From Sphingobacterium lumbrici (GTDB taxonomy: Bacteria > Bacteroidota > Bacteroidia > Sphingobacteriales > Sphingobacteriaceae), in the NCBI RefSeq assembly GCF_006476045.1, contig NZ_SRZY01000027.1, positions 248,001 to 312,000 of the forward strand: 64,000 bases of DNA. Reading direction: 5' to 3'. A program made the translations under genes and the position numbers. Shown one piece after another: positions 27,647-36,764 of this stretch; position 1 is the first letter of the stretch; each line of letters begins with the position of its first letter. Under the pieces are notes generated by a model. That model was not told where the DNA came from. It ran no database searches and saw nothing but the letters and a program-made list of their open reading frames with translations.

Positions 27647-29772
27647 TATCTTATATCAAAATTTATTGAATCAATCAATTTTTCTAATCGGCCTCCTTCA
27701 ATGTACTTGCAAGCTATTTCGCCATCTACTTCCGAAAGGGCATAGGCTCTTATGAAATCATTGTGGTAATCATTCTTTACAAAGGCATCAATACATTCTT
27801 TGCTGTGGGTAGAAAGAAAAACCTGAACATTGAATTGCTCTGCTGTTTGCTGGATGAACTTGGTAAACTCTATCAATAAGGACTTGTGAATGGCACTGTC
27901 CACCTCATCAATGCATATCACCCCATCCTTGCTGTAAACCATTAACAAGGCTATCTCGAAAACCCTTTGTAAGCCTTCTCCATATTTGGTAATGTCCACT
28001 ACCTCATTAATGCGAGAGGAAGAAACCATAAATCTGCTTTCACCCTCATCACTAATCATCTCAATCTTTTCAATGCTAGCGTCTAAATTGACTTGTATGA
28101 ACTCTATCACCTGGTCAAAGTATTTTTCTTTTACCGCATTGGCGTGGGCTTTTTTGAGCAATTCAGTGTTGTATCTGAAAGGACTTGTAAAAGTGGCTGG
28201 ACACAATACCTGAGACTTTGTGAAATGAAGCTCTGGGGCTTTATTGGTGTATAGATGAATGGAACTCTCTAAAGTAAGGTCGTTTACTTTGCCTTCTGAT
28301 TCTATGGTAGATAGGTATCCAGACTTTTCTATATTTTCCTCGGTTTCTTTTTTTGAAAGGAACATACTGGTTTCAGCTCCATTAAATGAGCCTTCTAATT
28401 CAATATCTGAAAGAAAGTTTTTATGAATCCACTTTGAATGAAAATCAGAATAGAACTTACCTCTGTATTTTTCTAAGTCCAGAAACGCATTGATGTCATT
28501 CAATTGGCTCAATAGGTAAAAGCATTCCAGTATGGATGTCTTTCCTAAATTATTGCCACCTACAAATATGTTGACCTTAGACAGGTTCTTAACTCTTATT
28601 TTACGGAGCTTTCTGTAACTGTGGACGAATATTTCACTGAAGTGATTTTCAACGGAAGTAAAGTAGCTTGCCAATCGTTTATCGTTGATAGCGACAATTG
28701 CTTTACTTGAAGGAATCAATCGGTCTAACTTATCTTTTAGACGCTGTATTTCTCCATAATCAGGTTCTGTTAAATGCTCACTAAAATTGAAAGCGACTTG
28801 TACCTCTTTGCGAAGGGTATCTAAAGCATTTCTTAGTCTATTCTCGCCAATTACATCACTGTAGGAATAAGCCTCAGCTATGCTGCGGCTTTCTTCCATA
28901 AGTTCTATTGCTCTTGGGTCGTTAATAAACTTTGCAATCTCCTTTATTTGTCTGTATTGGCTGATAATGGCCTCTTTGGTTGAGATACGTTCATTACCAT
29001 CTTCATCAATTTCAATATCTTCGCTTTGAGATATCCAGCTAAACAGTCTTTCTAGGTTTACTGCATTATGAGCGGTCATATCTTCATTGCTCCATTCAAT
29101 CCAGCTTCGCATTTCAGGTGTAGAAATAACTGTCTCAAAAATGGTGTACATGGGCGATTCAAATTGATCACCATAGTCACTCTGCTTGTATTGTTGGATG
29201 AGGCTAAGTGTTCTTAAACCTCTACGCAGTTTTACTGTAGATATACCAAGAGCATCACAAACCTCCTGTTCTGTTTTGTTATGGTTACTGATGAGGTCAC
29301 TAACTAATTGAGATTCGTTTACGGCATTCCATCTCTTTTTACCACTAATGTGGTGAAGCCCCATTGAGATTAAATGCTGAATTGGCTCTTCGTCTTCTAT
29401 CGATACAAGATTTACACTTTTAAAGTCTGATTCTGAAAGACGACCGACATCATTCCCTTTTTTAAATTCGTCATATAGAAACTTTAGGGTTGCAATTCGT
29501 CTGTTTCCCTCTAGTACCAAGAAATTTTCACCAACTTCTGTCACTTGTATTTGGTCAATATCTAAAAAGCCATTGGTAGTGAAGCTGCTTATCAGGTCCT
29601 TTACATTACTGTTGTTTTTGCCAAGTATAAAATTTAGCGTCCTCTGTTGTACACGAGGGTCTGCAACATTCTCCAGTTCTACAGGTCTGTACTCTGGTCT
29701 GTCTTTGAACCTATAGTTATTAGGATCAAGTATTAGACGGTCTATATGTCTGGTTATCCGTTTACTTGGCAT
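27646..29772 (-). CDS. ParB-like domain fused to ABC/OLD-type ATPase
   Basis: 708 residues. The N-terminal 130 residues are ParB/Srx-like: HIDRLILDPNNYRF and VLEGNRRIATLKFLY (about 86-100). A helix-turn-helix follows at about 165-190 (TEQEVCDALGISTVKLRRG). The ATPase half has VGGNNLGKTS (404-413, Walker A), YGEGLQR (597-603, signature), VICIDEVDSAIH (618-629, Walker B) and FLSTHSKE (652-659). This is the AAA_15/AAA_21 group of OLD-like ATPases. The start overlaps hsdS by 11 bp and its end overlaps the TOPRIM gene. A ParB-type domain on such an ATPase is unusual and may give DNA or nucleotide (CTP) binding. Confidence 0.8.
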   Translation of the reverse strand: MPSKRITRHIDRLILDPNNYRFKDRPEYRPVELENVADPRVQQRTLNFILGKNNSNVKDLISSFTTNGFLDIDQIQVTEVGENFLVLEGNRRIATLKFLYDEFKKGNDVGRLSESDFKSVNLVSIEDEEPIQHLISMGLHHISGKKRWNAVNESQLVSDLISNHNKTEQEVCDALGISTVKLRRGLRTLSLIQQYKQSDYGDQFESPMYTIFETVISTPEMRSWIEWSNEDMTAHNAVNLERLFSWISQSEDIEIDEDGNERISTKEAIISQYRQIKEIAKFINDPRAIELMEESRSIAEAYSYSDVIGENRLRNALDTLRKEVQVAFNFSEHLTEPDYGEIQRLKDKLDRLIPSSKAIVAINDKRLASYFTSVENHFSEIFVHSYRKLRKIRVKNLSKVNIFVGGNNLGKTSILECFYLLSQLNDINAFLDLEKYRGKFYSDFHSKWIHKNFLSDIELEGSFNGAETSMFLSKKETEENIEKSGYLSTIESEGKVNDLTLESSIHLYTNKAPELHFTKSQVLCPATFTSPFRYNTELLKKAHANAVKEKYFDQVIEFIQVNLDASIEKIEMISDEGESRFMVSSSRINEVVDITKYGEGLQRVFEIALLMVYSKDGVICIDEVDSAIHKSLLIEFTKFIQQTAEQFNVQVFLSTHSKECIDAFVKNDYHNDFIRAYALSEVDGEIACKYIEGGRLEKLIDSINFDIR

Positions 29773-31027
29773 GTTCCATTTCTTTTTTAGTGTGAACCTT
29801 TAAATCTAGTTTCCCCAATACTGCTTTAACTATCATGGCTTCCCGGTACTCTTTGATGAGTTCTATTTCTTTCTCTGTTTTCGAAATTGCTTGGTCAATT
29901 TTGGCGGTTTCGGTTTTTATTCTTGAAACAATACTCAATTGCTCATCCAAGGTCGGAAGAGGTATTTTTATCGGGCCTACTTTCTCTATGTTTATGTTGT
30001 ATTGAGTAGTGAGGGTTGATTCGGAAATGAACTTGGCCTTAAATGATTTCAATGCGTAGTATAAATAATCCAAATCAACCTCTGAATTGGGAACAATTCC
30101 AATGATACTGTCAGGAAAACAGGCGTTAAAATTTAATATTGCAACATCTCCAACATTGGCTGCAATTGTTAAACACAAGGTTCCCTTAGGAAATTCTTTG
30201 CTTACCGAATATCCCCATTCATTAAGTGTTTGTTTGTATGACTCGATATACTTATTGGCTTGAGATACATCTCCAGTTTGAATAAATGGAAAATCACCAT
30301 CGTATAACCTTTGATCATTTCTTGGTCTATGGGAAAATTTCCCTCTCAGAATTTGAGCAAAAGATTTTATCCTTCTCTGTGGATAACCTTTTTCAATTCC
30401 ATCCTGATGAATCCGATCAAAGGAAACCGCCTGCCTTTGCTCTTTTAGCAACTCAATAAAAGCTTGCTTTTTCTGGATGAAGTGTTTAATTTTTTTGGAT
30501 TGGGCTTTTATGTAAAATACGATTTGGTCTTGTTCATCCTTTGGAGGAACGGCCACTGGAATACTGAAAAACTTATCGGAGTACAAGCGTAATCGGCTAT
30601 CTATGATACCGAAGGATTTTTTTCTAAATTCAGCCTTCATGATAGCTGTAGAAAACAAATAGCCGTAGTAATGCGGGTTGTTTTCTCCCTTGATGCGATA
30701 CACGCAATATGCAGGGCTTGTAATACCATCGTATTTTGAAATGCCCAAACTGCCATTCCAAGCCAACATGATGTTGCTTACCAAATCATTCTCGGCTACT
30801 TTTTTGTAGCCCACCAGTGTTTTAGCATTGCTAATGAAATCATCCTCGTTTTCAAGGCTGTCTCTCTTTTTGGTTACTCCGGTATAATGAGAAACAGAAA
30901 GCAATTCTTCTTCGCCTGTTTCGCTTCTTTCATCTATCTCAGCAAAGAGATTTTTGATACGCAAAGTTTTCCAATGCTCAGGAACAGTGGATATCCATTT
31001 GGTAGTATTTCTGTCTTGAACCATCAT
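29762..31027 (-). CDS. hsdS: Type I restriction specificity subunit
   Basis: 421 residues, the normal length for two target recognition domains. The first begins WISTVPEHWKTLRIKNLF, the usual TRD entry; SIPVAVPPKDEQDQIVFYIK leads into the first conserved coiled coil (about 170-205). The second TRD starts near 215 and ends in the same pattern, IKIPLPTLDEQLSIVSRI, before the final coiled coil. It gives the bipartite target site to the HsdM2S complex. It follows hsdM with no gap. Confidence 0.93.
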   Translation of the reverse strand: MMVQDRNTTKWISTVPEHWKTLRIKNLFAEIDERSETGEEELLSVSHYTGVTKKRDSLENEDDFISNAKTLVGYKKVAENDLVSNIMLAWNGSLGISKYDGITSPAYCVYRIKGENNPHYYGYLFSTAIMKAEFRKKSFGIIDSRLRLYSDKFFSIPVAVPPKDEQDQIVFYIKAQSKKIKHFIQKKQAFIELLKEQRQAVSFDRIHQDGIEKGYPQRRIKSFAQILRGKFSHRPRNDQRLYDGDFPFIQTGDVSQANKYIESYKQTLNEWGYSVSKEFPKGTLCLTIAANVGDVAILNFNACFPDSIIGIVPNSEVDLDYLYYALKSFKAKFISESTLTTQYNINIEKVGPIKIPLPTLDEQLSIVSRIKTETAKIDQAISKTEKEIELIKEYREAMIVKAVLGKLDLKVHTKKEMEHAK

Positions 31028-32797
31028 TTACGCTTCAATTATTTCTTTTAATAGATGCTCTGTCTCTTCTTCAATCTTGAAAATATCGGCAGATATTTCC
31101 TCTAAGCTCCTTGGTGCTTTGTGCTGGTAGAAGTACTTGGCAAAGTTTATTTCATAGCCAATTTTGGTTTCGCTCTTTTTATACCAGGCATCCGGCACAA
31201 AAGGGGTAACCTCTTTAGCAAAAAAGGCATCTATGTCGTCCTTCAAAGGAATGTTTTCTTTGTCTTTAAGGGCATTATCGCTTTTGGGTTTGCCTTTGGC
31301 ATCCTTGATGATATTGCCTTCTTCATCACGCTGCGGGCGGTGTACGGTTATCTGGCTGTAGCCAAGGTCTTCATTGTCAAGAATGATGCTGTGGTCGGTG
31401 TTCTCAAAGTTCAAAAACAGGTCTGAAATCTTACGGATATGGTCTTTGCTAAACTCCACACGTTTTTTGCCCAAAGGCTTGCGCATTTTGCTGTAAAACT
31501 GCTCCGAGGTAACATTGATGAGTTGTAGTTTTCCCTTTCGCTTTCCTTCCTTCTTGTTGTTCAGGATAAAAATGTACGTGGGAATGCCCGTGTTGTAAAA
31601 CAAATCATTTGGTAGCGCAATTACCGCTTCCAGCAAATCATTCTCAAAAAGGTACTTGCGTATTTCTGTTTCTCCTTGACCTGCATCACCAGTGAACAAT
31701 GCTGAACCATTATGGATGGTGGCTGCTCTACTGCCCAAATCACTATTGGTTTTCAGCTTGGAGACAATGTTCATTACGAACAGCAATTGCCCGTCATTTA
31801 CTCGGGGGACACCTACTGTAAAGCGAGGATCTATGATGTCTTTTTTATCAAGTATGGCATCTGCATCTACTTTCCATGTTTTCCCATAAGGTGGGTTACT
31901 AATCATGAAATCAAATTGCAGGTTTGGAAAACCATCTTTACTCAATGTAGAGCCAAAAGCAATCTTCTCTGGGTCTTCATCTTTTATCAGCATATCTGCT
32001 TTACAGATGGCATAGGTCTCTGGGTTTACTTCCTGACCGTACAAGTGGAAAGTAGCTTTGGGGTTGAGTTTCTTGGCGAAGTGTTCCGCTTCGGTAAGCA
32101 TGCCACCACTACCACAAGCAGGGTCGTAAATCAAATACGTACCGTCCTTAATCTTTCCTTTGAGCGGTTCAAAAATAAGGTGGGTCATTAAGCGAATGAT
32201 TTCCCTTGGGGTAAAGTGTTCTCCGGCTTCTTCGTTATTCTCTTCGTTAAACTTGCGTATCAGTTCTTCAAACACATAGCCCATCCCTAAATTGGTCAAG
32301 CCTTCCATGACTACATTGCCGTCTTTATCTGTGACAGGCATTGGGCTTAGGTTAATAGTGCTTGAGCAAAATTTTTCAATCAGTGGAAAGGTAATGTTGC
32401 CTTCTTCCAAGGTCTCCAATTGGTTTCTTAACTTGAACTTGCTGATGATGTCCTGCACATTGCTACTAAAGCCATCCAGGTATGTTTCTAAGTTTTGACG
32501 AATATTGCCCGGTTCGTTTAACAACCTTTTGAAGGTGTACTTCGAAGTATTGTAAAAAACATAACCAGAGGTTTTACGAAGTTGAGCAGATTGGTTATCA
32601 ATCTTCATTTCGTTCAGTTTTTGATGCATTTCCAAGACTTTATCTTTGGAAGGTTCCAAAATGGCATCTAACCTGCGAAGCACGGTAAAGGGCAAGATTA
32701 TATCTCTGTATTTTCCACGTGTATAGACATCACGTAAGACATCATCAGCAATACTCCAGATGAAATTAACGATAGCATTATGTTGTACTTGGTTCAT
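31028..32797 (-). CDS. hsdM: Type I restriction methyltransferase subunit
   Basis: 589 residues. HsdM_N helical domain (about 8-140, NFIWSIADDVLRDVYTRGKY), then the N6-adenine methyltransferase core: FTPREIIRLM, YDPACGSGGML (SAM site) and FMISNPPYGKTW (catalytic NPPY). The length fits the longer HsdM type. It methylates the target adenine and protects the host. It starts 2 bp after the XRE gene stop, and hsdS follows directly. Confidence 0.95.
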   Translation of the reverse strand: MNQVQHNAIVNFIWSIADDVLRDVYTRGKYRDIILPFTVLRRLDAILEPSKDKVLEMHQKLNEMKIDNQSAQLRKTSGYVFYNTSKYTFKRLLNEPGNIRQNLETYLDGFSSNVQDIISKFKLRNQLETLEEGNITFPLIEKFCSSTINLSPMPVTDKDGNVVMEGLTNLGMGYVFEELIRKFNEENNEEAGEHFTPREIIRLMTHLIFEPLKGKIKDGTYLIYDPACGSGGMLTEAEHFAKKLNPKATFHLYGQEVNPETYAICKADMLIKDEDPEKIAFGSTLSKDGFPNLQFDFMISNPPYGKTWKVDADAILDKKDIIDPRFTVGVPRVNDGQLLFVMNIVSKLKTNSDLGSRAATIHNGSALFTGDAGQGETEIRKYLFENDLLEAVIALPNDLFYNTGIPTYIFILNNKKEGKRKGKLQLINVTSEQFYSKMRKPLGKKRVEFSKDHIRKISDLFLNFENTDHSIILDNEDLGYSQITVHRPQRDEEGNIIKDAKGKPKSDNALKDKENIPLKDDIDAFFAKEVTPFVPDAWYKKSETKIGYEINFAKYFYQHKAPRSLEEISADIFKIEEETEHLLKEIIEA

Positions 32798-32799
32798 TC

Positions 32800-33093
32800 T
32801 TATTTGGTGTTTGCTTGGTTTATATCTTGTTCAGCAATTTTTAAGGCTTGCAATGCCTGATCCTCATCGGTTACAAGCTCCTTTATTTGGTCAGCCAACC
32901 ACAAGGCCAGCAACTCTTGTTCATTTGTTTTGAGTAGTCCTGCAATTTTCAAAACCTGATCTCGTTTGGCTTTCCGTTCACCACGCTCAATTTTACTGAA
33001 CATGGGTGTATCAATTTCAAGGTTTGCCGCTAACTGTCGTTGAAGCAATCCTTGGCTTTCTCTAAGCTCTCTTATCCTTTCACCAAAGTGCAT
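32800..33093 (-). CDS. XRE-family regulator heading the defence cassette
   Basis: 97 residues. HTH_3 domain at residues 3-60: IRELRESQGLLQRQLAANL and TPMFSKIERGERKAKRDQVL. It lies 2 bp upstream of hsdM and is therefore the first gene of the whole 33093-12012 unit, which makes it the best candidate for controlling the cassette. The promoter must lie in the 119 bp between it and the DUF3987 gene; I cannot place it firmly. Confidence 0.85.
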   Translation of the reverse strand: MHFGERIRELRESQGLLQRQLAANLEIDTPMFSKIERGERKAKRDQVLKIAGLLKTNEQELLALWLADQIKELVTDEDQALQALKIAEQDINQANTK

Positions 33094-33212
33094 GGCCTGT
33101 TAATTTATGACTTGTCAATATTTGGCTAATATAAGAAAAGAAAACGATAGTAAATGCAAAAAGTAGTGGCAAACTGGTTTCAGGATTTTGAGGAAATAGA
33201 GGAAACTAAGGA

Positions 33213-35030
33213 TTATTCGTCCTTAGTTTCCTTAGAATCCTGAGATTCCTCAAGTGAGGTGTTGATGTACTGGTCGTGTGCCTCACGGTGAATAAGCCTT
33301 GATTTCACAAAGTTGGCAATGTATCCTTCGGCTGTCTTTGCCGGAATGCTCATGGCCTTTGCTACTTCGAGATACTTCTGTCGATTGAAGGTGTGTGGCA
33401 AGGCATACAGAAACTTCTCTTTCTTATTCATTCGAGACGGCTTAGGCTCTTCTTGTGGAAGTTCTCCAAACACTTTGCTTGAATGCTTCACCAGTACTTT
33501 GACCACTGAAAGCGAAGCTTGAAAATCCCTTTCCTCACAAATCAGCTTTTTGGAAGTGTCGCCTGTTTCCATGATCCGCAAAGCGGAAAATATCATGGAG
33601 ATACGGTAAGCAATCAAACCCAAACGCCTGATAGTAGCCATGTAGTCCAAGCCCTGAAGGTTCATGTACTTTTCCTGTATCTGTCCGAAAAACTGGTTGA
33701 ATTGCTCCTGTTGGTCTGCTGTAAGGTGAAACTGGCGAGGTTCATCCTGCATGATGACTTTGTAGAGTTCATAGAACTCATTGCCCAGGGCTTCAAAGTA
33801 ATCGTCTAATCCGTTATCCGTTTGGCTTGCAAAGACATTTTTCCATACAGGGCGAACGTTCATGAAATAGAAGATGAAACGGCTGAATAAGCCGTTTTCA
33901 GCGTTGGGTATCAAAGCCGAAACTTGTTTTGGCGTTCCTGAAAGAACGGTAGAAAGGCAAGGGCTTTCTATGTCCACAAACTCACGGTCGGTTCTGCGAT
34001 AGTAGGAAATGGTTTCATGGTGAAAGGCTTTTCTAAAGCCATCACTGTAATTTCCGTAATCGCTCTTGAAGGCATGTGCTAATGTATCACCTTCGGTCTC
34101 GAAAATTAGTCCTCTGCCATCACTGTCACCCAAAAGTTGATAAGCTCCCGTTGAACTGTTGTTGGCTGGAATGAACAGCATTTTTTCAGGTGGTTTGGCT
34201 GGTTTCTCGACACCTTCTTCCTTTCCCTTTTTCGAGTTGTATTCTACCATTTCCAATTCATAATGCTGTTTGTGGAGTTTGGCTTGTTCCCTCAATTCTT
34301 TGTGAATGGGGTTGACCAACTGACGACAATGCACCAAGCGGCCTTTACCTGCGGATGCCTGGGCTGTAATGAATAGGAACAGATTGGGGTATACTCGTTT
34401 GCCATCATAGATGCCCGATACTTTGGGCAAACATGCGCTGATAGCACCGAGGGAACCGAGGAGAAGAATATCTCTTTCCTCATTGGAAGTGGCAACCGCC
34501 ACAACCTTTTGCAGAAATTCAGGAAGTTCAGGAAACAAGGAATCTGGAAAGGTTGGCATTTCTTCCGGTACATGATTTTCAGGCTGGTGGTATTCAGATT
34601 GACTACCGTTCAGTTTTTCGCTTTTGAAAGGTCGCTGGTCCTGTTTTTCTGTCCGTGGAGGGGCGATGTCAATTCCTGCATCTTTGGCGAGGTAGAAGAA
34701 GGTCTTTAGTGAAACTCCATGACCTTTTGATTTCAAGCAATTGTCAAACTGCTTGTCGCACTCCGGGGCGGAATAGGCAGGGTAAAACTGGCTCACCCTA
34801 TGAAATAGGGTGCGGCCATTTTCTCCAAACTCATCTGAGAAGACGAAGCCAATATTTACCCAATCGCTATACGTGGAGGTAATATCTGTTCTATTGGCCT
34901 CAATGCTCTGAATGATGCGTTCTATTTCGTCTATTTGAGAATCTGTATTGAAAGTTTGTTGCTCTGTAACTTTCGGTTGCGGGGTTGGCTGATTAAGCCA
35001 ATCCTGCGGATTGAATGTTTTTCTTTCCAT
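33213..35030 (-). CDS. PriCT-2/DUF3987 replication-type protein of the island
   Basis: 605 residues. Residues about 25-125 resemble the primase C-terminal-2 domain (YSDWVNIGFVFSDEFGENGR). The rest is DUF3987: LFLFITAQASAGKGRLVHCR with a P-loop-like AQASAGKG, then GLIFETEGDTLAHAFKSDYGNYSDG and PCLSTVLSGTPKQV. Such proteins are found with VirE_N proteins in Bacteroidota elements and probably work as helicase or primase partners in element replication. It lies 3 bp downstream of the VirE_N-like gene. Confidence 0.8.
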   Translation of the reverse strand: MERKTFNPQDWLNQPTPQPKVTEQQTFNTDSQIDEIERIIQSIEANRTDITSTYSDWVNIGFVFSDEFGENGRTLFHRVSQFYPAYSAPECDKQFDNCLKSKGHGVSLKTFFYLAKDAGIDIAPPRTEKQDQRPFKSEKLNGSQSEYHQPENHVPEEMPTFPDSLFPELPEFLQKVVAVATSNEERDILLLGSLGAISACLPKVSGIYDGKRVYPNLFLFITAQASAGKGRLVHCRQLVNPIHKELREQAKLHKQHYELEMVEYNSKKGKEEGVEKPAKPPEKMLFIPANNSSTGAYQLLGDSDGRGLIFETEGDTLAHAFKSDYGNYSDGFRKAFHHETISYYRRTDREFVDIESPCLSTVLSGTPKQVSALIPNAENGLFSRFIFYFMNVRPVWKNVFASQTDNGLDDYFEALGNEFYELYKVIMQDEPRQFHLTADQQEQFNQFFGQIQEKYMNLQGLDYMATIRRLGLIAYRISMIFSALRIMETGDTSKKLICEERDFQASLSVVKVLVKHSSKVFGELPQEEPKPSRMNKKEKFLYALPHTFNRQKYLEVAKAMSIPAKTAEGYIANFVKSRLIHREAHDQYINTSLEESQDSKETKDE

Positions 35031-35033
35031 GTC

Positions 35034-35954
35034 CTACAAGTATTTAGGATTGATGAATATTTCTGAATCATGCGGAAGGAAACAGGCTCTTGAAATGTCC
35101 TTTCCGGATTGGTCTACTTCGAGTTGGTAAGTGTGGGAAACGTAGTTTGCCACTGCTTTGAAATAGTCCTGGTGTTTTGCTTGCGTCAAGTCGATTGGTA
35201 TTACCCATTTGAGGCCATCACCTGAAGGAGATACAAACAGTAGCTCCGTTTCAAAGTAATGGTCGTTGAGTAGTGCCGTCTTGAGTGTAGGAATGTCCTG
35301 AATGTGGTCAAAATCGATTGTGAGCAAACCTGAATGTCTTTGAAGGTTTACATCATTTCTCTTAGAGAAAGTGCCTGAGAAGGTCACATAATCGAAATTT
35401 TGAGCCTTGTACTTTCTGGCTTCCTTCGGGTCGGGAATGTTGCGGAGTGTACTTGTACACGAAGCAAATTCATTGCTTTTGATAAGGTTGTAAACCTCAA
35501 TCAAGGAGGCTTGCCGACTTGGTGTTACGTTGGTGACAGGTTTATTGAAATAGCTGAAAACTGGCGCAGCCGGTTTGACTATTTCAGAAAGAGCAACCGC
35601 AGGTTGTGATTCTGCCTGAGCGTAAAAACCTTGTTGCTTACCGATACGCAAATGCAGGTCTTCATTCAGCTTGTCGAGAAGGGTTTGCCCTTCGAGGCTG
35701 AAATGCAGTGCTGCAAAATCAAAGACATTGCCTTGTGCAATGGCTTCTTCTGAATCGGTGTGCGTAGCACAACCGTCAACAACCTTTACCAACAATGTAG
35801 GCTTGTCCGCATTGAATGGGTTCTTCGCAGGTTTGCAGTCCCTTCCCGAAAGGGAAAGGACTGTTTCACCCGGATAGTACTGTCGCAGCACATAGGCGTA
35901 GATATTCAAGCCGTAGTGCGTTTTGCCGAGAATGGCTTTTCTACTTACCTCCAT
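35034..35954 (-). CDS. VirE_N / BT4734-like protein (primase-related)
   Basis: 306 residues. The C-terminal two thirds (about 165-306) match the BT4734/VirE N-terminal domain, related to archaeo-eukaryotic primases: YVTFSGTFSKRNDVNLQRHSG, LLTIDFDHI, and LLFVSPSGDGLKWVIPID. The D-x-D of IDFDH is the likely metal pair. The N-terminal 100 residues resemble a CHC2-like domain, with C40 and C72. It pairs with the DUF3987 gene just downstream. Its start overlaps the HTH gene by 14 bp. Confidence 0.75.
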   Translation of the reverse strand: MEVSRKAILGKTHYGLNIYAYVLRQYYPGETVLSLSGRDCKPAKNPFNADKPTLLVKVVDGCATHTDSEEAIAQGNVFDFAALHFSLEGQTLLDKLNEDLHLRIGKQQGFYAQAESQPAVALSEIVKPAAPVFSYFNKPVTNVTPSRQASLIEVYNLIKSNEFASCTSTLRNIPDPKEARKYKAQNFDYVTFSGTFSKRNDVNLQRHSGLLTIDFDHIQDIPTLKTALLNDHYFETELLFVSPSGDGLKWVIPIDLTQAKHQDYFKAVANYVSHTYQLEVDQSGKDISRACFLPHDSEIFINPKYL

Positions 35955-36237
35955 AGTGCTTTGATTTTGAAGGTGAGTAATTGGATTCCAGCAAGGCTTC
36001 TATATCAGAAACCTTGTAGTAGAATTTGCCATTAATTCGGCTATAGGGAAGAACCCCACTATCCCGAAGGGATTGGAGGGTTCTTTTGCTGATGTGAAGC
36101 GTTTGCATGAGTACCTGTCCATCAATCCATTCTTCGCTGAATTGCTCCATGCGTGATTTATGGAAGTTGAGGAGGTAGGCTTTGACTGTTTTAATGTCTT
36201 GAGTTAGCGTCAAGATCATATCCATTATCTCGTTCAT
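35941..36237 (-). CDS. HTH_17 excisionase-like DNA-binding protein
   Basis: I chose ATG at 36237, giving 98 residues; the ATGA overlap with the upstream HTH gene decides the start, although the frame is open further. The C-terminal half holds the winged HTH: VLMQTLHISKRTLQSLRDSG, then YSRINGKFYYKVSDIEALL. An N-terminal helix (MNEIMDMILTLTQDIKTVKAYL) could dimerise. Paired proteins of this kind regulate excision or replication in Bacteroidota elements. Confidence 0.75.
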   Translation of the reverse strand: MNEIMDMILTLTQDIKTVKAYLLNFHKSRMEQFSEEWIDGQVLMQTLHISKRTLQSLRDSGVLPYSRINGKFYYKVSDIEALLESNYSPSKSKHYGGK

Positions 36238-36533
36238 AGCTTCACCCTCCCTTTTTTGATTAGGTAATCCGCTGCCCTTTGGTCTATTTCTTCCTGAGTG
36301 GAATTGCGGTTGCGTAGCAACCAGCTTTCCAACTCGCTTCTTTTGAAATAGAGCTTCTTTCCATTGGGCTTGTAGTGCGGAATGCTCCCTGCACTTGTCA
36401 ACTTGTACAAGTGAGATTGGGAAAGCTCCAGATACTGGCAAGCTTCATTGAAGTTTAAAACTTCCTTTGTGTAAATCCCCTGGCTCTCAATTAGGCGTTG
36501 GAGATTTTCAAGACGTTCAATTATTTCGTCCAT
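36234..36533 (-). CDS. HTH_17 excisionase-like DNA-binding protein
   Basis: 99 residues. Winged HTH in the middle: NFNEACQYLELSQSHLYKLT, then IPHYKPNGKKLYFKRSELESW. The N-terminal 20 residues form a helix. It is the first gene of the short block HTH-HTH-VirE_N-DUF3987, all linked by overlap or gaps of a few bases. Confidence 0.8.
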   Translation of the reverse strand: MDEIIERLENLQRLIESQGIYTKEVLNFNEACQYLELSQSHLYKLTSAGSIPHYKPNGKKLYFKRSELESWLLRNRNSTQEEIDQRAADYLIKKGRVKL

Positions 36534-36653
36534 GACTTAATCAATTATGAATTAGGAAATGGACATCTGGCCAAATGTCATATTCGATTGTCGAATACGG
36601 GGCTAAATTAGAATGGCTAACAGGGCGTTATGAGTGCAGAAAGCAAGGTGCAG

Positions 36654-36674
36654 TGCAGAGTGCAGAGTGCAGAG
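36654..36674. repeat. Three tandem TGCAGAG units
   Basis: TGCAGAG occurs three times in a row in the spacer between the 338-aa gene and the HTH gene, with single copies nearby at about 36633 and 36753. Short simple repeat of unknown meaning. Confidence 0.7.
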
Positions 36675-36692
36675 TTGGGCATGAAAAATAAA

Positions 36693-36719
36693 AGCCCCCT
36701 TTTTGAGCAAAAGAGGGCT
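36693..36719 (-). terminator. Terminator after the integrase-linked 338-aa gene
   Basis: AGCCCCCTTTT / AAAAGAGGGCT stem with loop TGAGC. On the minus strand it ends in a T-rich run, 45 bp past the stop at 36765. Confidence 0.75.
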
Positions 36720-36764
36720 AAACAAAAACAGAAAAAAGATAGAAGGTGTAAAGTGCAGAGCACC

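Noticed and set aside
36654..36674. TGCAGAG tandem units as a CRISPR array
   Set aside because: Units are 7 bp with no spacers; no CRISPR repeats or cas genes occur in the window.
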